Below, piece after piece: positions 42,340 to 55,363 of a stretch of 64,000 nucleotides of DNA. The position numbers were made by a program, and so were the translations under genes. Each line of letters starts with the position of its first letter. Within the stretch, counting starts at the first letter, position 1. Source of the DNA: Symsagittifera roscoffensis (lineage: Eukaryota; Xenacoelomorpha; Acoela; Convolutidae); assembly GCF_963678635.1 (NCBI RefSeq), contig NC_087062.1, positions 76,006,349 to 76,070,348 of the forward strand, read 5' to 3'. The notes below the pieces were generated by a model. It saw only the letters and a list, made by a program, of their open reading frames with translations. It ran no database searches and was not told where the DNA came from.

Positions 42340-43560
42340 TTTTTTGGTATTTTCTTTTTTTCCGGCTTTTCGGCTGATGTTATCTCGGCGCAGAGGCCTC
42401 TTAATGTTTTACTTAATAAAATATTGAAACTTTGTGTCTGTTTTGAGGTTGAAGGGGACTTAAAAACTTGATTTAATTTCTAAATTTCATTTTTTTCGCC
42501 TTGATAGGTTTCGGACTCTTTATCTCAGCTTAGTGATGATTGAAGCGAAAGTGAAATGTTATTTTTACAAAGTAAAAGGCGATTCGTTAGAAGGTAGATC
42601 CTACAGAGGCATCCGATTACTAGAATACATATTCAAAGTTTTCGAAAAATTACTTGAAGACGTCTGAGGCAATTGATAAAAATAGATGACATACTATTTT
42701 ATTTTATGGGTGGAAGATCAACTACTGATTCCGTTTTTCTTTTTAGACAAATGATGGAACTCTTGCGGAAAATAAAAAAAAAGACATGCATCACATTTGA
42801 TGATCTCGAAAAAGCCTTCAACCGTGTTCCCAGGGAACTAACCCATGGGCTCTGAGGCAACGGAGAGTTCCCGAAAATCTAGTACGGCTAATTATGTGCC
42901 TGTACACTGGGTCGAAAACCGGAGGTCGCCGGGCCCAAGTATGCAGTGATTACTTCGAAATAAAAGAAGGCGTGCATCAAGGATCGGCACTTAGCCCATT
43001 GCTGTTTATAATAGATAGGGAAGACGCTTCGAGAAACCTGTCAATCCATGGTACTATGGGATATGCTACATGCAGATGACCATGTGATATCCGCTGAAAT
43101 GCAATCCAAATCTATTGAGAAGTTTTATACTTGGAAAAATGCTTTGCGAAAACGCGGTCTAAAAATCAACGTGGATAAGACAGAATTTTTTCAGGCCAGA
43201 AATCTATTCCTCAATGAACCGAAAATTTTCCATGTGCTTGAAAAATTTCCGGCGCCGACTCAATAGGTAGCAATTCTTGTTATCAACGGGTGCATAAAAA
43301 TGCATTAGCCTGAAAAACATACCTAAACAATACTTATTGTATGTCCAAGATGCAATAATCCCTCTAATTATCGCTCTAATCAGAATGCTACTCTACGGAT
43401 TATTCATTTTGAAGCCGTGCGAACAGAGTTTTACTATCTCTGTGATATGATTTCCGTTGAAATTGGCGCAATACATGCGTCATCGGTCAAAATGAAAGCT
43501 TTCTGGACGAAGTGGTGGCAAGTTGCGCCTCTGCTGTTGAATAAAGATTGAAATTCTAAC
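42340..43560 (+). pseudogene. LINE reverse-transcriptase remnant, copy 1
   Basis: Fragments in shifting frames show a non-LTR retrotransposon RT: GGRSTTDSVFLFRQMMELL (about 42708), FDDLEKAFNRVPRELTHG (about 42798), EGVHQGSALSPLLFIID (about 42966) and HADDHVISAEM (about 43072, the YADD box), then the thumb KINVDKTEFFQARN. Several stops and shifts break it. Endonuclease and 5' end are missing. Clade not assigned. Confidence 0.8.
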
Positions 43561-45721
43561 AAAAAAAAATTTGAAAGTCTAAGAATCTTGAGTGTTAAGG
43601 TGATGTATTCTTTTCTGTCAATAATTCATTAGTTTTATTTCTGTTTCCTTGAAGTCTTTGACACCTCTCCAATTTTTTGTTAGCTACGCAATAAATTTTC
43701 AAAATTCGTTTCTTGTAAGATCGATATTTTGTTTTTTCATTTTCCTCTTTTGCACAAAATTGTCAAATTCTGCAGTAGAAAAACTGCGAAGCAGCTCCAG
43801 AAGTTGCTGTTTTTCATTTTTAGCCTTTTTTCATCTATAATTCATCATCTGTATTGCACAGGGACTAGCAATCCATAGATATTTTTTACTTACTAAACGA
43901 AAATTCAATCCTTTTGATTCAAACCTTAACCAGGACTACGATGCAAACAATTATCCACATCTAAAATATCTTCAAATTTTTTTTTGCTTTTTCGCTATGA
44001 TTATTTTTTCTTTTAATTGACTGTAAGCAACATTTGAGTTTTGAAGTTGTGAACGAGATGACTTTTACGTCAAAGCTTGGCCATTTTTTTGTAAACTCTA
44101 ATATTACTTGAGCGGGAAAAGATTCAAGTTTCGAATCCGGCCAAGACAAGTTCTTTGCAAACTGAAAATTTTTCGCGTAAAAATCATTATTAGCGATCTA
44201 CTGTGTCTGATTTTTTTTGTCCACTTAGTTTCCACAGCACGGACTAGTCTTCTCATCACTGTAATTTTTTTTGTTTTTTTCCAGTATTGGTGGGAGTAAT
44301 TGTTATCCAACAAAATTCTCTGAATTGCAAAAAATTGAAGTTGCTTAAAACGCTTCTTAAGACGTGTGGTTTCTCCGAAAAAATGTCGATCACGCTGGAA
44401 TTTGATTTGACAGTTTGATTTTTCTTGCGGCTTAACGGCCTCATATTGCGTTGTTCGACAATTGAAAAAAGTTTTTGCGTGCGTATGTAGGTTGTGAGGG
44501 AGAGAAGGACTTAATAACTTCTAATTAGTCTTTAGTTTTTTTCAGCTGTCCAATAAAGATTTAATGTGAGAAATTTATATTCCGTTATTTTATAGCAGCA
44601 TATAATCAATCCTTAAATTTGGATTAGAGTTAATTTTGTATTCAGTATCGATCGTATCTAAGCATTGATTTTTTCTGACAGGCTAGTGGTCAAACAGAAC
44701 CACTATGTCAATTTATGTCCCGAATTTGGTAGAAAGTGATGAAATAATCGTTCTCGTAAGGTTTTTGTGGAAAGCAATTTTTCATCTTAGCTTTAATGGA
44801 CAGACTTTTTATACAGTCTAAAAAAATGGAAGCCGTCGAAATTAAAAGGATGTCCCACCTGCAACGGTTTTCAGCATCAATCTTATCGAAGCATTGATTT
44901 TTTCTGGCAAGCTAGTTGTCAAACAGAACCACTATGTCAATTTATGTCCCGAATTTGGTAGAAAGTGATGAAATAATCGTTCTCGTAAGGTTTTTGAGGA
45001 AAGCAATTTTTCATCTTAGCTTTAATGGACAGACTTTTTATGCAGTCTAAAAAAATGGAAGCCGTAGAAATTAGAAGGATGTCTTACCTGCAACGGTTTT
45101 CCGTGTAGTAAAAGGGACTTACACATTGCCAATTAGGATATGTTTTTTGCGCGCAAATTTTAACTTTATCTTTACGCGTAACGCATATAGCGAAATAATC
45201 GCATATAGCGAAGTCTCAGAAATGACTCCAAACTCAGTTGAAATAAGCCAATTGATATATTGTACACCGAGTGCGTATGGATCATAATCGATCAAATTGT
45301 CATTTTATGGTCATTATCTGTAAAATTACAAAATAATCAATTTTAATTCAATAAAATTGGATTAAAATCCGAATTTTTTTCTTGTGTCAATATAATCCGA
45401 TATAATCGATTAATAAGAGATTTTTTTGAGAACTTATTCAAGAAATTTACAAGTTTTTTCAAGTTTATCTCACTTCATTTATGTTTATCTCTTTTCCTGT
45501 TTAAAGCAGTGGAGTAATACGTTTTACATTTCATAAATTGTTACATTTCACATTACAATTGATATAATTTTTTTGTCTCTACTTTTTCAATTCATGGCAG
45601 TTTAACACTTTATTTAACTGTTTGTTTTTACACAACCGCCATTCGCTCCTCCTCCTGCATGGGGGATAATAGTTGAACGATGGTATTATTTAATAGTAGA
45701 ATTAGGGGCAGGGTTAGTGGT
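43561..45721. repeat. 3' flank of LINE copy 1, part of a large direct duplication
   Basis: No gene. Positions 43760-44420 match 50040-50530, and 44460-45900 match 51040-52290 at an offset near 6.4 kb. Within it, 44661-45110 is a tandem pair of 229-bp units (AGCATTGATTTTTTCTG at 44661 and 44890). 45640-45900 is unusually GC-rich (CGCTCCTCCTCCTGCATGGG; GGGTTGATGTCGAGTACCGC). Confidence 0.75.
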
Positions 45722-47866
45722 TAATGATTGAACCCATCGTTCCCCACCCCCAGTTTTTCCCTCTAGTGTACCCACTCTCTCGGCGCGTTAATTGAACGTG
45801 GCTGGAGGTGTGGTTTAAAATATTTCGGGAAAGGGGGGTTGATGTCGAGTACCGCCCCTTGTGGGGCTAGTAAATTTAAGTTAACCTTGGGATGAAGTTG
45901 TTGTAACGTGATTTAATTTTTACTTTTTTTGATTGTTATAACTGTAAATTATATGGCATGGAGTTTTTTGTTCTGTTTTTTGGCATTTTTTCCGGCTCTT
46001 GGCCTATGTTATGTCAGGCCAGTGGCGTTTAAGTGTTTCAATTCATAGAATATTGAAACTTTGTGTCTGTTTTGAGGTTGAAGCGGACGTAAAAACTTGA
46101 TTTAATTTCTAATTTCCATTTTTTTCGCCTTGATAGGTTTCGGACTCTTTATCTCAGTTTAGTGACGATTGACGCGAGAGTGAAAGGTTTTTTTTTACCA
46201 AGAAAAGGCGATCCGTTAAAATGTAGATCCTACAGAGGCATCCGCTTACAGGAACATGTATTCAAAATTTTCGAAAAAGTACTAGAAAACGTCTGAGGCA
46301 TACTTCCACCCAAAAAATAGATGGCATACTACTTGATTTTTTGGGTGGAAGATCAATTACTGATGCCGTTTTTCTTATAAGACAAGTGATGGAACTCTTT
46401 GCGGAAAAGAAAAAACTCATGCATCACATTTGTTGATCTCGAAAAAACCTTCAACCGTGTTCCCAGGGAACTAACCCATGGGCTCTGAAGCAACGGAGAG
46501 TTGCCGAAAATCTGGTACGGCTAATTATGTGCCTGTACACTGAGTCGAAAGCAGAGGTCGCCGTACCCAAGTATGCAGTGATTTTTTCGAATTAAAACAA
46601 GGCGTTCATCAAGGTTCGGCACTTAGACAATTGTTCTGCATAATAGATATGGAGGCTTCGAGAAACCTGTCAACCTATGGGGTATGCTATATGCAGCTGA
46701 CCTTGTGATATCCCCTGAAATGCTATCCAAATCTATTGAGAAGTTTTATACTTGGAACAATGCTTTGCAAAAACGCGGTATAAAAATCAACGTGGATAAG
46801 ACAAAGATTTTTCAGGCCAGAAGTCTTCTCGTCAAAGAAACGAAGAGTTTCCATGTGCTTGTTGTTTGAAGGGAGTCGGCACCAACTCAATACGTAGCAA
46901 TTCTTGTTATCAGCATTCTTGTTATCAGCATAAAAAATGCATTAGCCCGAAAAATTACCTAGACAATTTGAATTGTTTGTCCAAGATGCATTAATCTCTC
47001 CAATTATCAGTCAAATCAGAATGTTACTCTACTGAATATTCAATTTGAAACCTTGACTTCTGCTATCTCTGTGATATGAGTTCCATTGAAATTGAGGAAA
47101 TACGTGCATCATCTGTCACAAAAAAAGTTTTCTGGACGAAATGGCGGCAAATTGCGCCTCTGCTGTTGAAAAAAGGTTTTGACTTGATTACAACGTGTCA
47201 TATCTACGGAGCCTGTCTACGGCCAGTTCTGATATACTGTTCTGAAACCTTGGCTGAGACAAAAGTAAATTTCAGCTCTCTTAAAATGCTGACATGAAAG
47301 CTGTGCGTAAGTTTACTGGAGTCACTTATAAAGACATTATTACCAACGAAGCAGTAATTAAAATGACAGGCCTTGTTGGATCTGGACAAGCTACAAGTGC
47401 GGACGCGGCTACGATGTTATGGCCATGGTCACTGAAAAGAAATGACCTGCGCTGAATTCAAAAGACCATCTTTCAGTCCCAGGGAAAATACCAGCAGGAA
47501 GGCCTCAAAAACGCTCGATCGATTGTGTTAACCCAGACTTGAATACTTTAGGCCTCAAATCTACAGACTGCCTTGATCGAATGCCATGGAAAAACGTGTT
47601 ATCCTCCCTTCAATAACTTTTTGTTTCGATTTAGTGGCTGTCTGGTTTTGTAATGCAAGTAGTGTGAAGCTCAGCTCCGCCTCTGTGTAGAAAAGAGGCA
47701 GTTTAAAAAAAATTTAATTCTAAGAATCTTGAATGTTAAAGTGATGTATTCTTTTCTTTAAAAAAAGTCATTAGTTTAATTTTGGTTTCCTTGAAGTCAT
47801 CGAAACCTCTCCAATTTTTGTTAGCTACGCCATAAAGTTTCAAAATTCCTTACTGGGAAGATCGAT
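45722..47866. repeat. Tandem duplication unit 1 (2145 bp) with LINE copy 2
   Basis: TAATGATTGAACCCATCGTT starts at 45722 and again at 47867; the sequence between is repeated almost unchanged, differing by scattered single bases and short indels. The unit includes the GC-rich block, the 46210-47620 RT remnant and a tail motif near 47640-47690. Confidence 0.85.
46210..47620 (+). pseudogene. LINE reverse-transcriptase remnant, copy 2
   Basis: Same order as copy 1, plus the C-terminal part: SEATESCRKSG region, KQGVHQGSALRQLFCIID, LYAADLVISPEMLSKSIEKF (canonical YADD reads YAAD), KINVDKTKIFQARS, GACLRPVLIYCSETLAETK and AGRPQKRSIDCVNPDLNTLG near the end. Frames are broken several times. Confidence 0.8.
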
Positions 47867-49997
47867 TAATGATTGAACCCATCGTTCCCCACCCCCAGTT
47901 TTTCCCTCTAGTGTACCCACTCTCTCGGCGCGTTTATTGAACGTGGCTGGAGGTGTGGTTAAAAATATTTCGGGAAAGGGGAGTTGATGTCGAGTACCGA
48001 CCCTTGTGGGGCTAGTAAATTTAAGTTAACCTTGGGATGAAGTTGTTGTAACGTGATTTAATTTTTACTTTTTTTGATTGTAAATTATATGGCATGGAGT
48101 TTTTTGTTCTGTTTTTTGGCATTTTTTCCGGCTCTTGGCCTATGTTATGTCAGGCCAGTGGCGTTTAAGTGTTTCAATTCATAGAATATTGAAACTTTGT
48201 GTCTGTTTTGAGGTTGAAGCGGACGTAAAAACTTGATTTAATTTCTAATTTCCATTTTTTTCGCCTTGATAGGTTTCGGACTCTTTATCTCAGTTTAGTG
48301 ACGATTGACGCGAAAGTGAAAGGTTTTTTTACCAAGAAAAGGCGATCCGTTAAAATGTAGATCCTACAGAGGCATCCGCTTACTGGAACACGTATTCAAA
48401 ATTTTCGAAAAAGTACTAGAAAACGTCTGAGGCAATTGATAAAAATAGATGGCATACTACTTAATTTTTTGGGTGGAAGATCAATTACTGATGCCGTTTT
48501 TCTTATAGGACAAGTGATGGAACTCTTTGCGGAAAAGAAAAAACTCATGCATCACATTTGTTGATCTCGAAAAAACCTTCAACCGTGTTCCCAGGGAACT
48601 AACCCATGGGCTCTGAAGCAACGGAGAGTTGCCGAAAATCTGGTACGGCTAATTATGTGCCTGTACACTGAGTCGAAAGCAGAGGTCGCCGTACCCAAGT
48701 ATGCAGTGATTTTTTCGAATTAAAACAAGGCGTTCATCAAGTTTCGGCACTTAGACAATTGTTGTGCATAATAGATATGGAGGAGGCTTCGAGAAACCTG
48801 TCAACCTATGGGGTATGCTATATGCAGCTGACCTTGTGATATCCCCTGAAATGCTATCCAAATCTATTGAGAAGTTTTATACTTGGAACAATGCTTTGCA
48901 AAAACGCGGTATAAAAATCAACGTGGATAAGACAAAGATTTTTCAGGCCAGAAGTCTTCTCCTCAAAGAAACGAAGAGTTTCCATGTGCTTGTTGTTTGA
49001 AGGGAGTCGGCACCAACTCAATACGTAGCAATTCTTGTTATCAGCATTCTTGTTATCAGCATAAAAAATGCATTAGCCCGAAAAATTACCTAGACAATTT
49101 GAATTGTTTGTCCAAGATGCATTAATCTCTCCAATTATCAGTCAAATCAGAATGTTACTCTACTGAATATTCAATTTGAAACCTTGACTTCTGCTATCTC
49201 TGTGATATGAGTTCCATTGAAATTGAGGAAATACGTGCATCATCTGTCACAAAAAAAAGTTTTCTGGACGAAATGGCGGCAAATTGCGCCTCTGCTGTTG
49301 AAAAAAGGTTTTGACTTGATTACAACGTGTCATATCTACGGAGCCTGTCTACGGCCAGTTCTGATATACTGTTCTGAAACCTTGGCTGAGACAAAAGTAA
49401 ATTTCAGCTCTCTTAAAATGCTGACATGAAAGCTGTGCGTAAGTTTACTGGAGTCACTTATAAAGACATTATTACCAACGAAGCAGTAATTAAAATGACA
49501 GGCCTTGTTGGATCTGGACAAGCTACAAGTGCGGAAGCGGCTACGATGTTATGGCCATGGTCACTGAAAAGAAATGACCTGCGCTGAATTCAAAAGACCA
49601 TCTTTCAGTCCCAGGGAAAATACCAGCAGGAAGGCCTCAAAAACGCTCGATCGATTGTGTTAACCGAGACTTGAATACTTTAGGCCTCAAATCTACAGAC
49701 TGCCTTGATCGAATGCCATGGAAAAACGTGTTATCCTCCCTTCAATAACTTTTTGTTTCGATTTAGTGGCTGTCTGGTTTTGTAATGCAAGTAGTGTGAA
49801 GCTCAGCTCCGCCTCTGTGTAGAAAAGAGGCAGTTTAAAAAAATTTAATTCTAAGAATCTTGAATGTTAAAGTGATGTATTCTTTTCTTTAAAAAAGTCA
49901 TTAGTTTAATTTTGGTTTCCTTGAAGTCATCGAAACCTCTCCAATTTTTGTTAGCTACGCCATAAAGTTTCAAAATTCCTTACTGGGAAGATCGATT
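47867..49997. repeat. Tandem duplication unit 2 with LINE copy 3
   Basis: Near-identical to 45722-47866. The junction is ATCGAT|TAATG at 47866/47867, while at the end of unit 2 ATCGAT continues into TTTTTGTC, the ancestral right flank also present near 43720. Confidence 0.85.
48340..49740 (+). pseudogene. LINE reverse-transcriptase remnant, copy 3
   Basis: Matches copy 2 including the YAAD change and the same stops; small indels differ. It arose by the tandem duplication, not by a separate retrotransposition. Confidence 0.8.
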
Positions 49998-52300
49998 TTT
50001 TGTCTTTTCTTTTCCTCTTTAGCACAAAAATGTCAAAATCTGCAGTAGAAAAACTGCGACGCAGCTCGAGATGTCGCTGTTTTTCATTTTTGCCCTTTTC
50101 TGCAACTATAATTGATCATCTGTAATACACAGGGACTAGCACTCCATAGATATTTGTTACTTACTAAACAAAAATTCAATCTGTTTGAAGTTATGAACGA
50201 GATGACTTTTTATGTCATAGATTGGCCAATTTTATTGTAATTTCTAACATTGCTTGAGCGGAAAAGATTCAAAGTTAGAATCCGGCCAAGACAAGTTCTT
50301 TGCAAACTGAAAATTTTTTGCGTAAGTTTCGGCAGCACGGACTAGTCATGTTATCACTGTACTTTAAAATTTTTCTTGTTGTAGTCCTGGATTGGTGGAG
50401 GTGATTGTTATCCAACAAAATTCTCTGAATTGCTAAAAAGTGAAGTTGCTTAAAAGTGAAGTTGCTTAAAACACTTCTTGAGTCGTGTAATTTCTCCGGA
50501 AAAAGTCGATCACCCTGGAATTTGATTTTTCATTTTGATTTGTTTCTAAGCTCGATTCAAAGTCCAGTGATGAAAGTAAGGCAATATACGCTCTCCTGTT
50601 ACAAAGTGTAAATGTCGCGCAAAAACGCGAATGACTCCGTTTTTGTTTGCAAACGTGGATTAGATATTAGGTTTACCAGCTGAATCAAAAACAATTTATT
50701 GATCCAGATTTCTCTAATTGAGTTAGTTCTATTGCCCTTGCGATAAACAAGGGTATTGTAATCGGGTACTAGACTTTTTCCCGTAAATTATTTTGTTCAC
50801 AGGACTCATCTGGACTCTTTTCTTGGAAGCCTATAAAAATCTCTAATTACAAACTCACCGCTGCAGATTTACTGTGAGGTTGTTAGCATTTTATTACCTC
50901 TGTCTTTTTCGAATATTGATTTTTTATTAGCTGTAATTTTGCAAATTCGAATTGTTAAGTTTTCTATTTTGATTTTTTTTTTGCTTTTTTTCCGGCTTGA
51001 TTGATTTCGGCCTATATCCTAGCGGCTTGATGGCCTCATTTTGCGTTGTTCGACAATTGAAAAAAGTTTTTGTGCGCGTGAGTAGGTGTTGAGGGTGAAG
51101 AGGACTTAATAACTTTTAATTAATCATCAATTTTTTCAGCTGTCCAATAAAGAATGATTTAATGTGAGAAATTTATTTTGGTTTTTTTTTGTGAGAAATA
51201 TTTTTTCCGTTATTTTATAGCAGCATATAAACAATCCTTAAAATTTGTTGTCTGGATTTGAGTTATTTTGTATTCAGCATCAATCTTATCGAAGCATTGA
51301 TTTTTTCTGGCAAGCTAGTTGTCAAACAGAACCACTATGTCAATTTATGTCCCGAATTTGGTAGAAAGTGATGAAATAATCGTTCTCGTAAGGTTTTTGA
51401 GGAAAGCAATTTTTCATCTTAGCTTTAATGGACAGACTTTTTATGCAGTCTAAAAAAATGGAAGCCGTAGAAATTAGAAGGATGTCTTACCTGCAACGGT
51501 TTTCCGTGTAGTAAAAGGGACTTACACATTGCCAATTAGGATATGTTTTTTGCGCGCAAATTTTAACTTTATCTTTACGCGTAACGCATATAACGAAATA
51601 ATCGCATATAGCGAAGTCTCAGAAATGACTCCAAACTCAGTTGAAATAAGCCAATTGATATATTGTACACCGAGTGCGTATGGATCATAATCGATCAAAT
51701 TGTCATCTTATGGTCAGAATCTGTAAAATTACAAAATAATCAATTTTAATTCAATAAAATTGGAGTAAAATCCGAATATTTTTCTTATGTCACTATAATC
51801 CGTTATAATCGATTATTGAGAGAAGTTATTCAAGAAATTTACAAGTTTATTCAAAGTTATCTCACTTCATTCAAGTTTATCTCATTTGTTGTTTAAAGCA
51901 GTTGAGTATTACGTTTTACGTTTCATAAATTGTTACATTTCACATTACAATTGATATAATTTTTTTGTCTCTACTTTTTCAATTCATGGCAGTTTAACAC
52001 TTTATTTAACTGTTTGTTTTTACACAACCGCCATTCGCTCCTCCTCCTGCATGGGGGATAATAGTTGAACGATGGTATTATTTAATAGTAGAATTAGGGG
52101 CAGGGTTAGTGGTTAATGATTGAACCCCACCCCCAGTTTTTCCCTCTAGTGTACCCCCTCTCTCGGCGCGTTAATTGAAAGTGGCTGGAGGTGTGGTTAA
52201 AAATATTTCGGGAAAGGGGGTTGATGTTGAGTACCGCCCCTTGTGGGGCTAGTAAATTTAAGTAATCATGGGGATGAAGTTGTTGTAACGTGTTTTACTT
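49998..52300. repeat. 3' flank of LINE copy 3 (paralogous to 43600-45900)
   Basis: Includes a head motif at 50735-50790, one copy of the 229-bp unit (51293 onward) where the paralogous block has two, and the GC-rich block near 52020-52260. No gene. Confidence 0.75.
50735..50790 (+). repeat. Hairpin-ended repeat family, head motif
   Basis: CCCTTG-CGATAAA-CAAGGG, then TATTGTAATCGGGTACTAGA and CTTTTTCCCGTAAA. It directly follows a copy of the dispersed repeat seen upstream of GLOD4 (TTGATCCAG..TCTCTAATTGAG). Confidence 0.6.
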
Positions 52301-52864
52301 TTCTTGATTGTTATAACTGTAAATTATATGGCATGCATTATATGGCATGCAAATTATATTTTTGCAAACTGATTGAATTAGTTCTTGGAAAAAATATATA
52401 ATTGTTTATAATGGCCTATTATGGACTTCTGTTTCAAAAATTATCAATTATAATGGGTTATCTTGACAAAAATAATCGATTTCAGTGCCAAAATTAATGA
52501 ATTGTAATGGATTTTTTGTCGTAAATAATCTATTATAATGACAATATTATCAATTTTTTGGTCTGAATTTTACGTTTGGAATGCAAATGTTGAATCGAAA
52601 ACCCATTATAATCCATTAGAATCCATAGGCGTTCGGTGCGGGAAGAAATACGAAACTTATTTTTAAGCTTGACCGTGCGTGAGGATGAGGATTTTCATAT
52701 CAAATGTTTTTTTTTTGTAAAAGTTATCATTTGTGACAGCAAAAACTACATGAGAAAAGTTAGAGGGCCGTCGGGCCATTCAGGGCTTGGCCCTGATAAA
52801 GAGCAATTTTGTGAGTTTGTTGCATTGTCAAAACGTGTTCAAAAAAGTGATTTTGCGTAATGGG
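52301..52864. other. Spacer between LINE array and copia element
   Basis: AT-rich sequence with a small duplication (ATTATATGGCATGCA at about 52324 and 52338) and repeated TTATAATGG-type words. A 74-codon frame at 52636 has no recognisable content. Confidence 0.5.
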
Positions 52865-53105
52865 TTTCACAGGTTGGCGGCAAAACTAGGTATAATCAAC
52901 TGTTTAGTTAGAGAGCGATAAAAGAGTAGTAAATCAACTTCTATATATATGGAAAGTTAACTGCCTGTTGAGATCTGATCTCGTGATATGACATCACGTG
53001 ATATCGCGTGACATCGTGCGATATCCAATCATGTTCTTATTTTGAACCAAAAAGTGGGAAGTGACTTCTCTATAAAGTGAGAGGTCATTTCTCCGAAACT
53101 TAACA
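52865..53105 (-). repeat. 3' LTR of the copia element
   Basis: Starts TGTTAAGTTTCGG at 53105 on the - strand, right after the purine tract, and ends CCAACCTGTGAAA at 52865. The last ~75 bp recur at 55364-55440. It carries a cluster of palindromic words (CACGTGATATCGCGTGACAT near 52996-53015). Confidence 0.75.
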
Positions 53106-53116
53106 CTCCTCCTTTC
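53106..53116 (-). promoter_or_regulatory. Polypurine tract of the copia element
   Basis: GAAAGGAGGAG on the - strand abuts the TG of the 3' LTR, where plus-strand DNA synthesis would be primed. Confidence 0.7.
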
Positions 53117-53232
53117 AAAATAAGTACTACATCATACCCTACACTAGTCTGGAGTTTCGGTTTTACTATGTCCCATACGGTGTTTGTTGAGAGCAATATC
53201 ATTTATTTTCTGTCCTACCTCAAATGTCCTGA

Positions 53233-54198
53233 TCAATTTGCCTGCTCTGCTTTCAAACTTCCTTCTGTCTTCTTTTCTTCTGTCTCTCTGAAAAAATAAG
53301 TCTTATTGACTCTGAACTCTGAAGAATTGTTTCCTACTTTATCAACACTTAATTTTTTGTGATTTCTAAATCCTATTATCTTCCAAATAAAAAGATTTCC
53401 TCGCTCACTAAAGGGATATATGGTCCCATTTCCTTGCTCAATACATGACATTTCTCCAAAAACTATTTTAGCTCCTCCTCTAGTAAGTTTTGAGACAGAC
53501 AATAAACTTTCTGAGTTTTCTGGTACATAGAAACAGTCACTCATTGAAACTTTTTTCAAATTTCCTTGAGAATCTTTCACAAAAAACTCAACTCTTCCTT
53601 TGCCTAAAACCTTAGACTCCGTTTTGTTAGCATTTTCAACAGTTTCGCTCAAACTCTGGCCCAGCTCAACAAATAAATTCCTATCCTTTATCATACTGCA
53701 AGTTGCGCCTGAATCTATAACTAGGTCACCGTTGACTCTCTCGGCTGAGTTGTAAAAGCTAAAATAAGTTGCATTTGTTTCAGTCAGCTTCTGGTCTTCT
53801 CTCACGCTTTTTCTCTCGAAGTCCTTGTTACAATCCCTATCTATGTGTCCTATTTCTAAGCACCTGAAACATTTCACAGGAGGTCTATTACTAGACGACT
53901 GGTTAACCTTATTCACTAACTTAGATCTACAATGAGCTGCTATGTGTACTGTCTTATTGCACCTAAAACATGTTTTTGTTCTAGAAATAGACGAATGTTC
54001 AGTCTCCTCCTTCTCATTCCTATGATCAGTTTCAAAGTGTATTAAGTTTTTCTTAATTTCGTTCAAACTCTTATCATCTTTGCTTAACTTAACCGAAGTA
54101 GAAAACGTATTGAACTCTTTTGGTAGGCCTTTAAGAATGATTGACACAAACATCTTTTCACTTAAACCCTTGCTTACTTCATCTAAATTATACTGCAA
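53233..54198 (-). pseudogene. Copia Gag (C-terminal part) and protease, truncated
   Basis: Contains two CCHC knuckles (CFRCNKTVHIAAHC and CFRCLEIGHIDRDC), then LVIDSGATCSM, the aspartic protease motif of copia elements, followed by the protease fold ([18 protein letters not shown]). The frame ends at 53233 before integrase. Upstream it is broken by a stop near 54220. Non-functional alone. Confidence 0.85.
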
Positions 54199-54430
54199 CT
54201 CTTCAGCTCTAGTGATTTAATTGATTACACTCTCATTAGCGCTCATTCTTATCGGAGTTAATTCTGAAATCAATTGCTGCAGTCTTGGTCTCTCGGCGCT
54301 TTTGGACAAGATTTTACCAAGCCTTACTTCCCTTGCCTTTATAGGGTCTTAAAAACAAAACAGATTTTTTTGTCTAAACATTGGACCAACTCATTCCAAA
54401 CTTTATTTTTCACCTAAGATTTCTGTTCAC

Positions 54431-54631
54431 CTAAGATTTCCCTTCACTTAAAGATGCTTCTCTCTGTTCTACAGTAGCATTATTCCTAACACTGGGTGCA
54501 ATATCTTTCTCATCTACTTCTCTGTTGATAACTTTATTCAGTTTAAGATGAAAAATTGTAGCCTCAAATTGCTCTGCAAAGTAAAAAAAATCTTCTTTTC
54601 CTGAAAACACTATTCTTTCTGACGTAGACAT
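54431..54631 (-). pseudogene. Copia Gag N-terminus
   Basis: MSTSERIVFSGKEDFFYFAE resembles a copia Gag start (residues around a conserved F-x-G region). It is separated from the rest of gag by stops and shifts between 54200 and 54430. Confidence 0.6.
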
Positions 54632-55349
54632 TTTTCACCTAAACCGTATTGCTATGAACAGATATCTTATGTTCCACGTACTTTTCAATGACAGAAATTC
54701 AGTCAATATTATATCAGCAAACATATCGCAGCCCATAATTCAAGTAATCATGTATCTCATTACCTAAGTCTGATCCAAAACCTACCGGTAAGCGTACTGA
54801 ATAACATATCAGCGATTTAGCAAAGCTTTGGTTACTTCTCAGACTTCATACATCGCAATATATTTTAGCAAAATGGAAGTTTTGGAGTGTTTTTGTGGAA
54901 CTTCTATTCTTTAAATCAGGTTCGAGTTCAAATCTCGCAGCGACGGATTACGATAACCCCCAAGCAACAACAAATGTCTACAAATTTTTGAAACACCACA
55001 TCAATTGAATTTATCAAACTGAAAAGTTTTTTCAGTTTCTATCTATTACTGTTTCTTTCTCTTTCTCTATATCTCTCTCTCTCTCTCGCTTTGTGTGTCT
55101 TTCTCTCGTGTGCTTCTTTCAGATTTGCTCGTGACTCCAAACTTCACTGATCACTGAATTGTCTCACTGCCCTGTCTCAATGACTCTTTGTATTGCTCTG
55201 TTGTCTATCTGCCAGTTCACTATCTTCCTTTTGACTTTTTCCTCGGTTGTCTTTTTTGTGACTCTAACTGTGTCAATAATTTACAGCTTGGTCTCTCAAA
55301 ATTTTTTGTTAAATCAGTCAATCTTGACTTCTGAGACGTATTTTAGCAG

Positions 55350-55363
55350 CTGGGCCCATAACC
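55350..55363 (-). promoter_or_regulatory. Copia primer binding site (initiator tRNA-Met anticodon loop)
   Basis: GGTTATGGGCCCAG on the - strand, directly at the LTR edge. It is complementary to CTGGGCCCATAACC, the anticodon stem-loop of initiator tRNA-Met, which Drosophila copia uses as an internally cleaved half-tRNA primer. Confidence 0.85.

Noticed and set aside
42673-43266. Functional LINE RT gene
   Set aside because: Frames are broken several times within the RT domain and no endonuclease is present.
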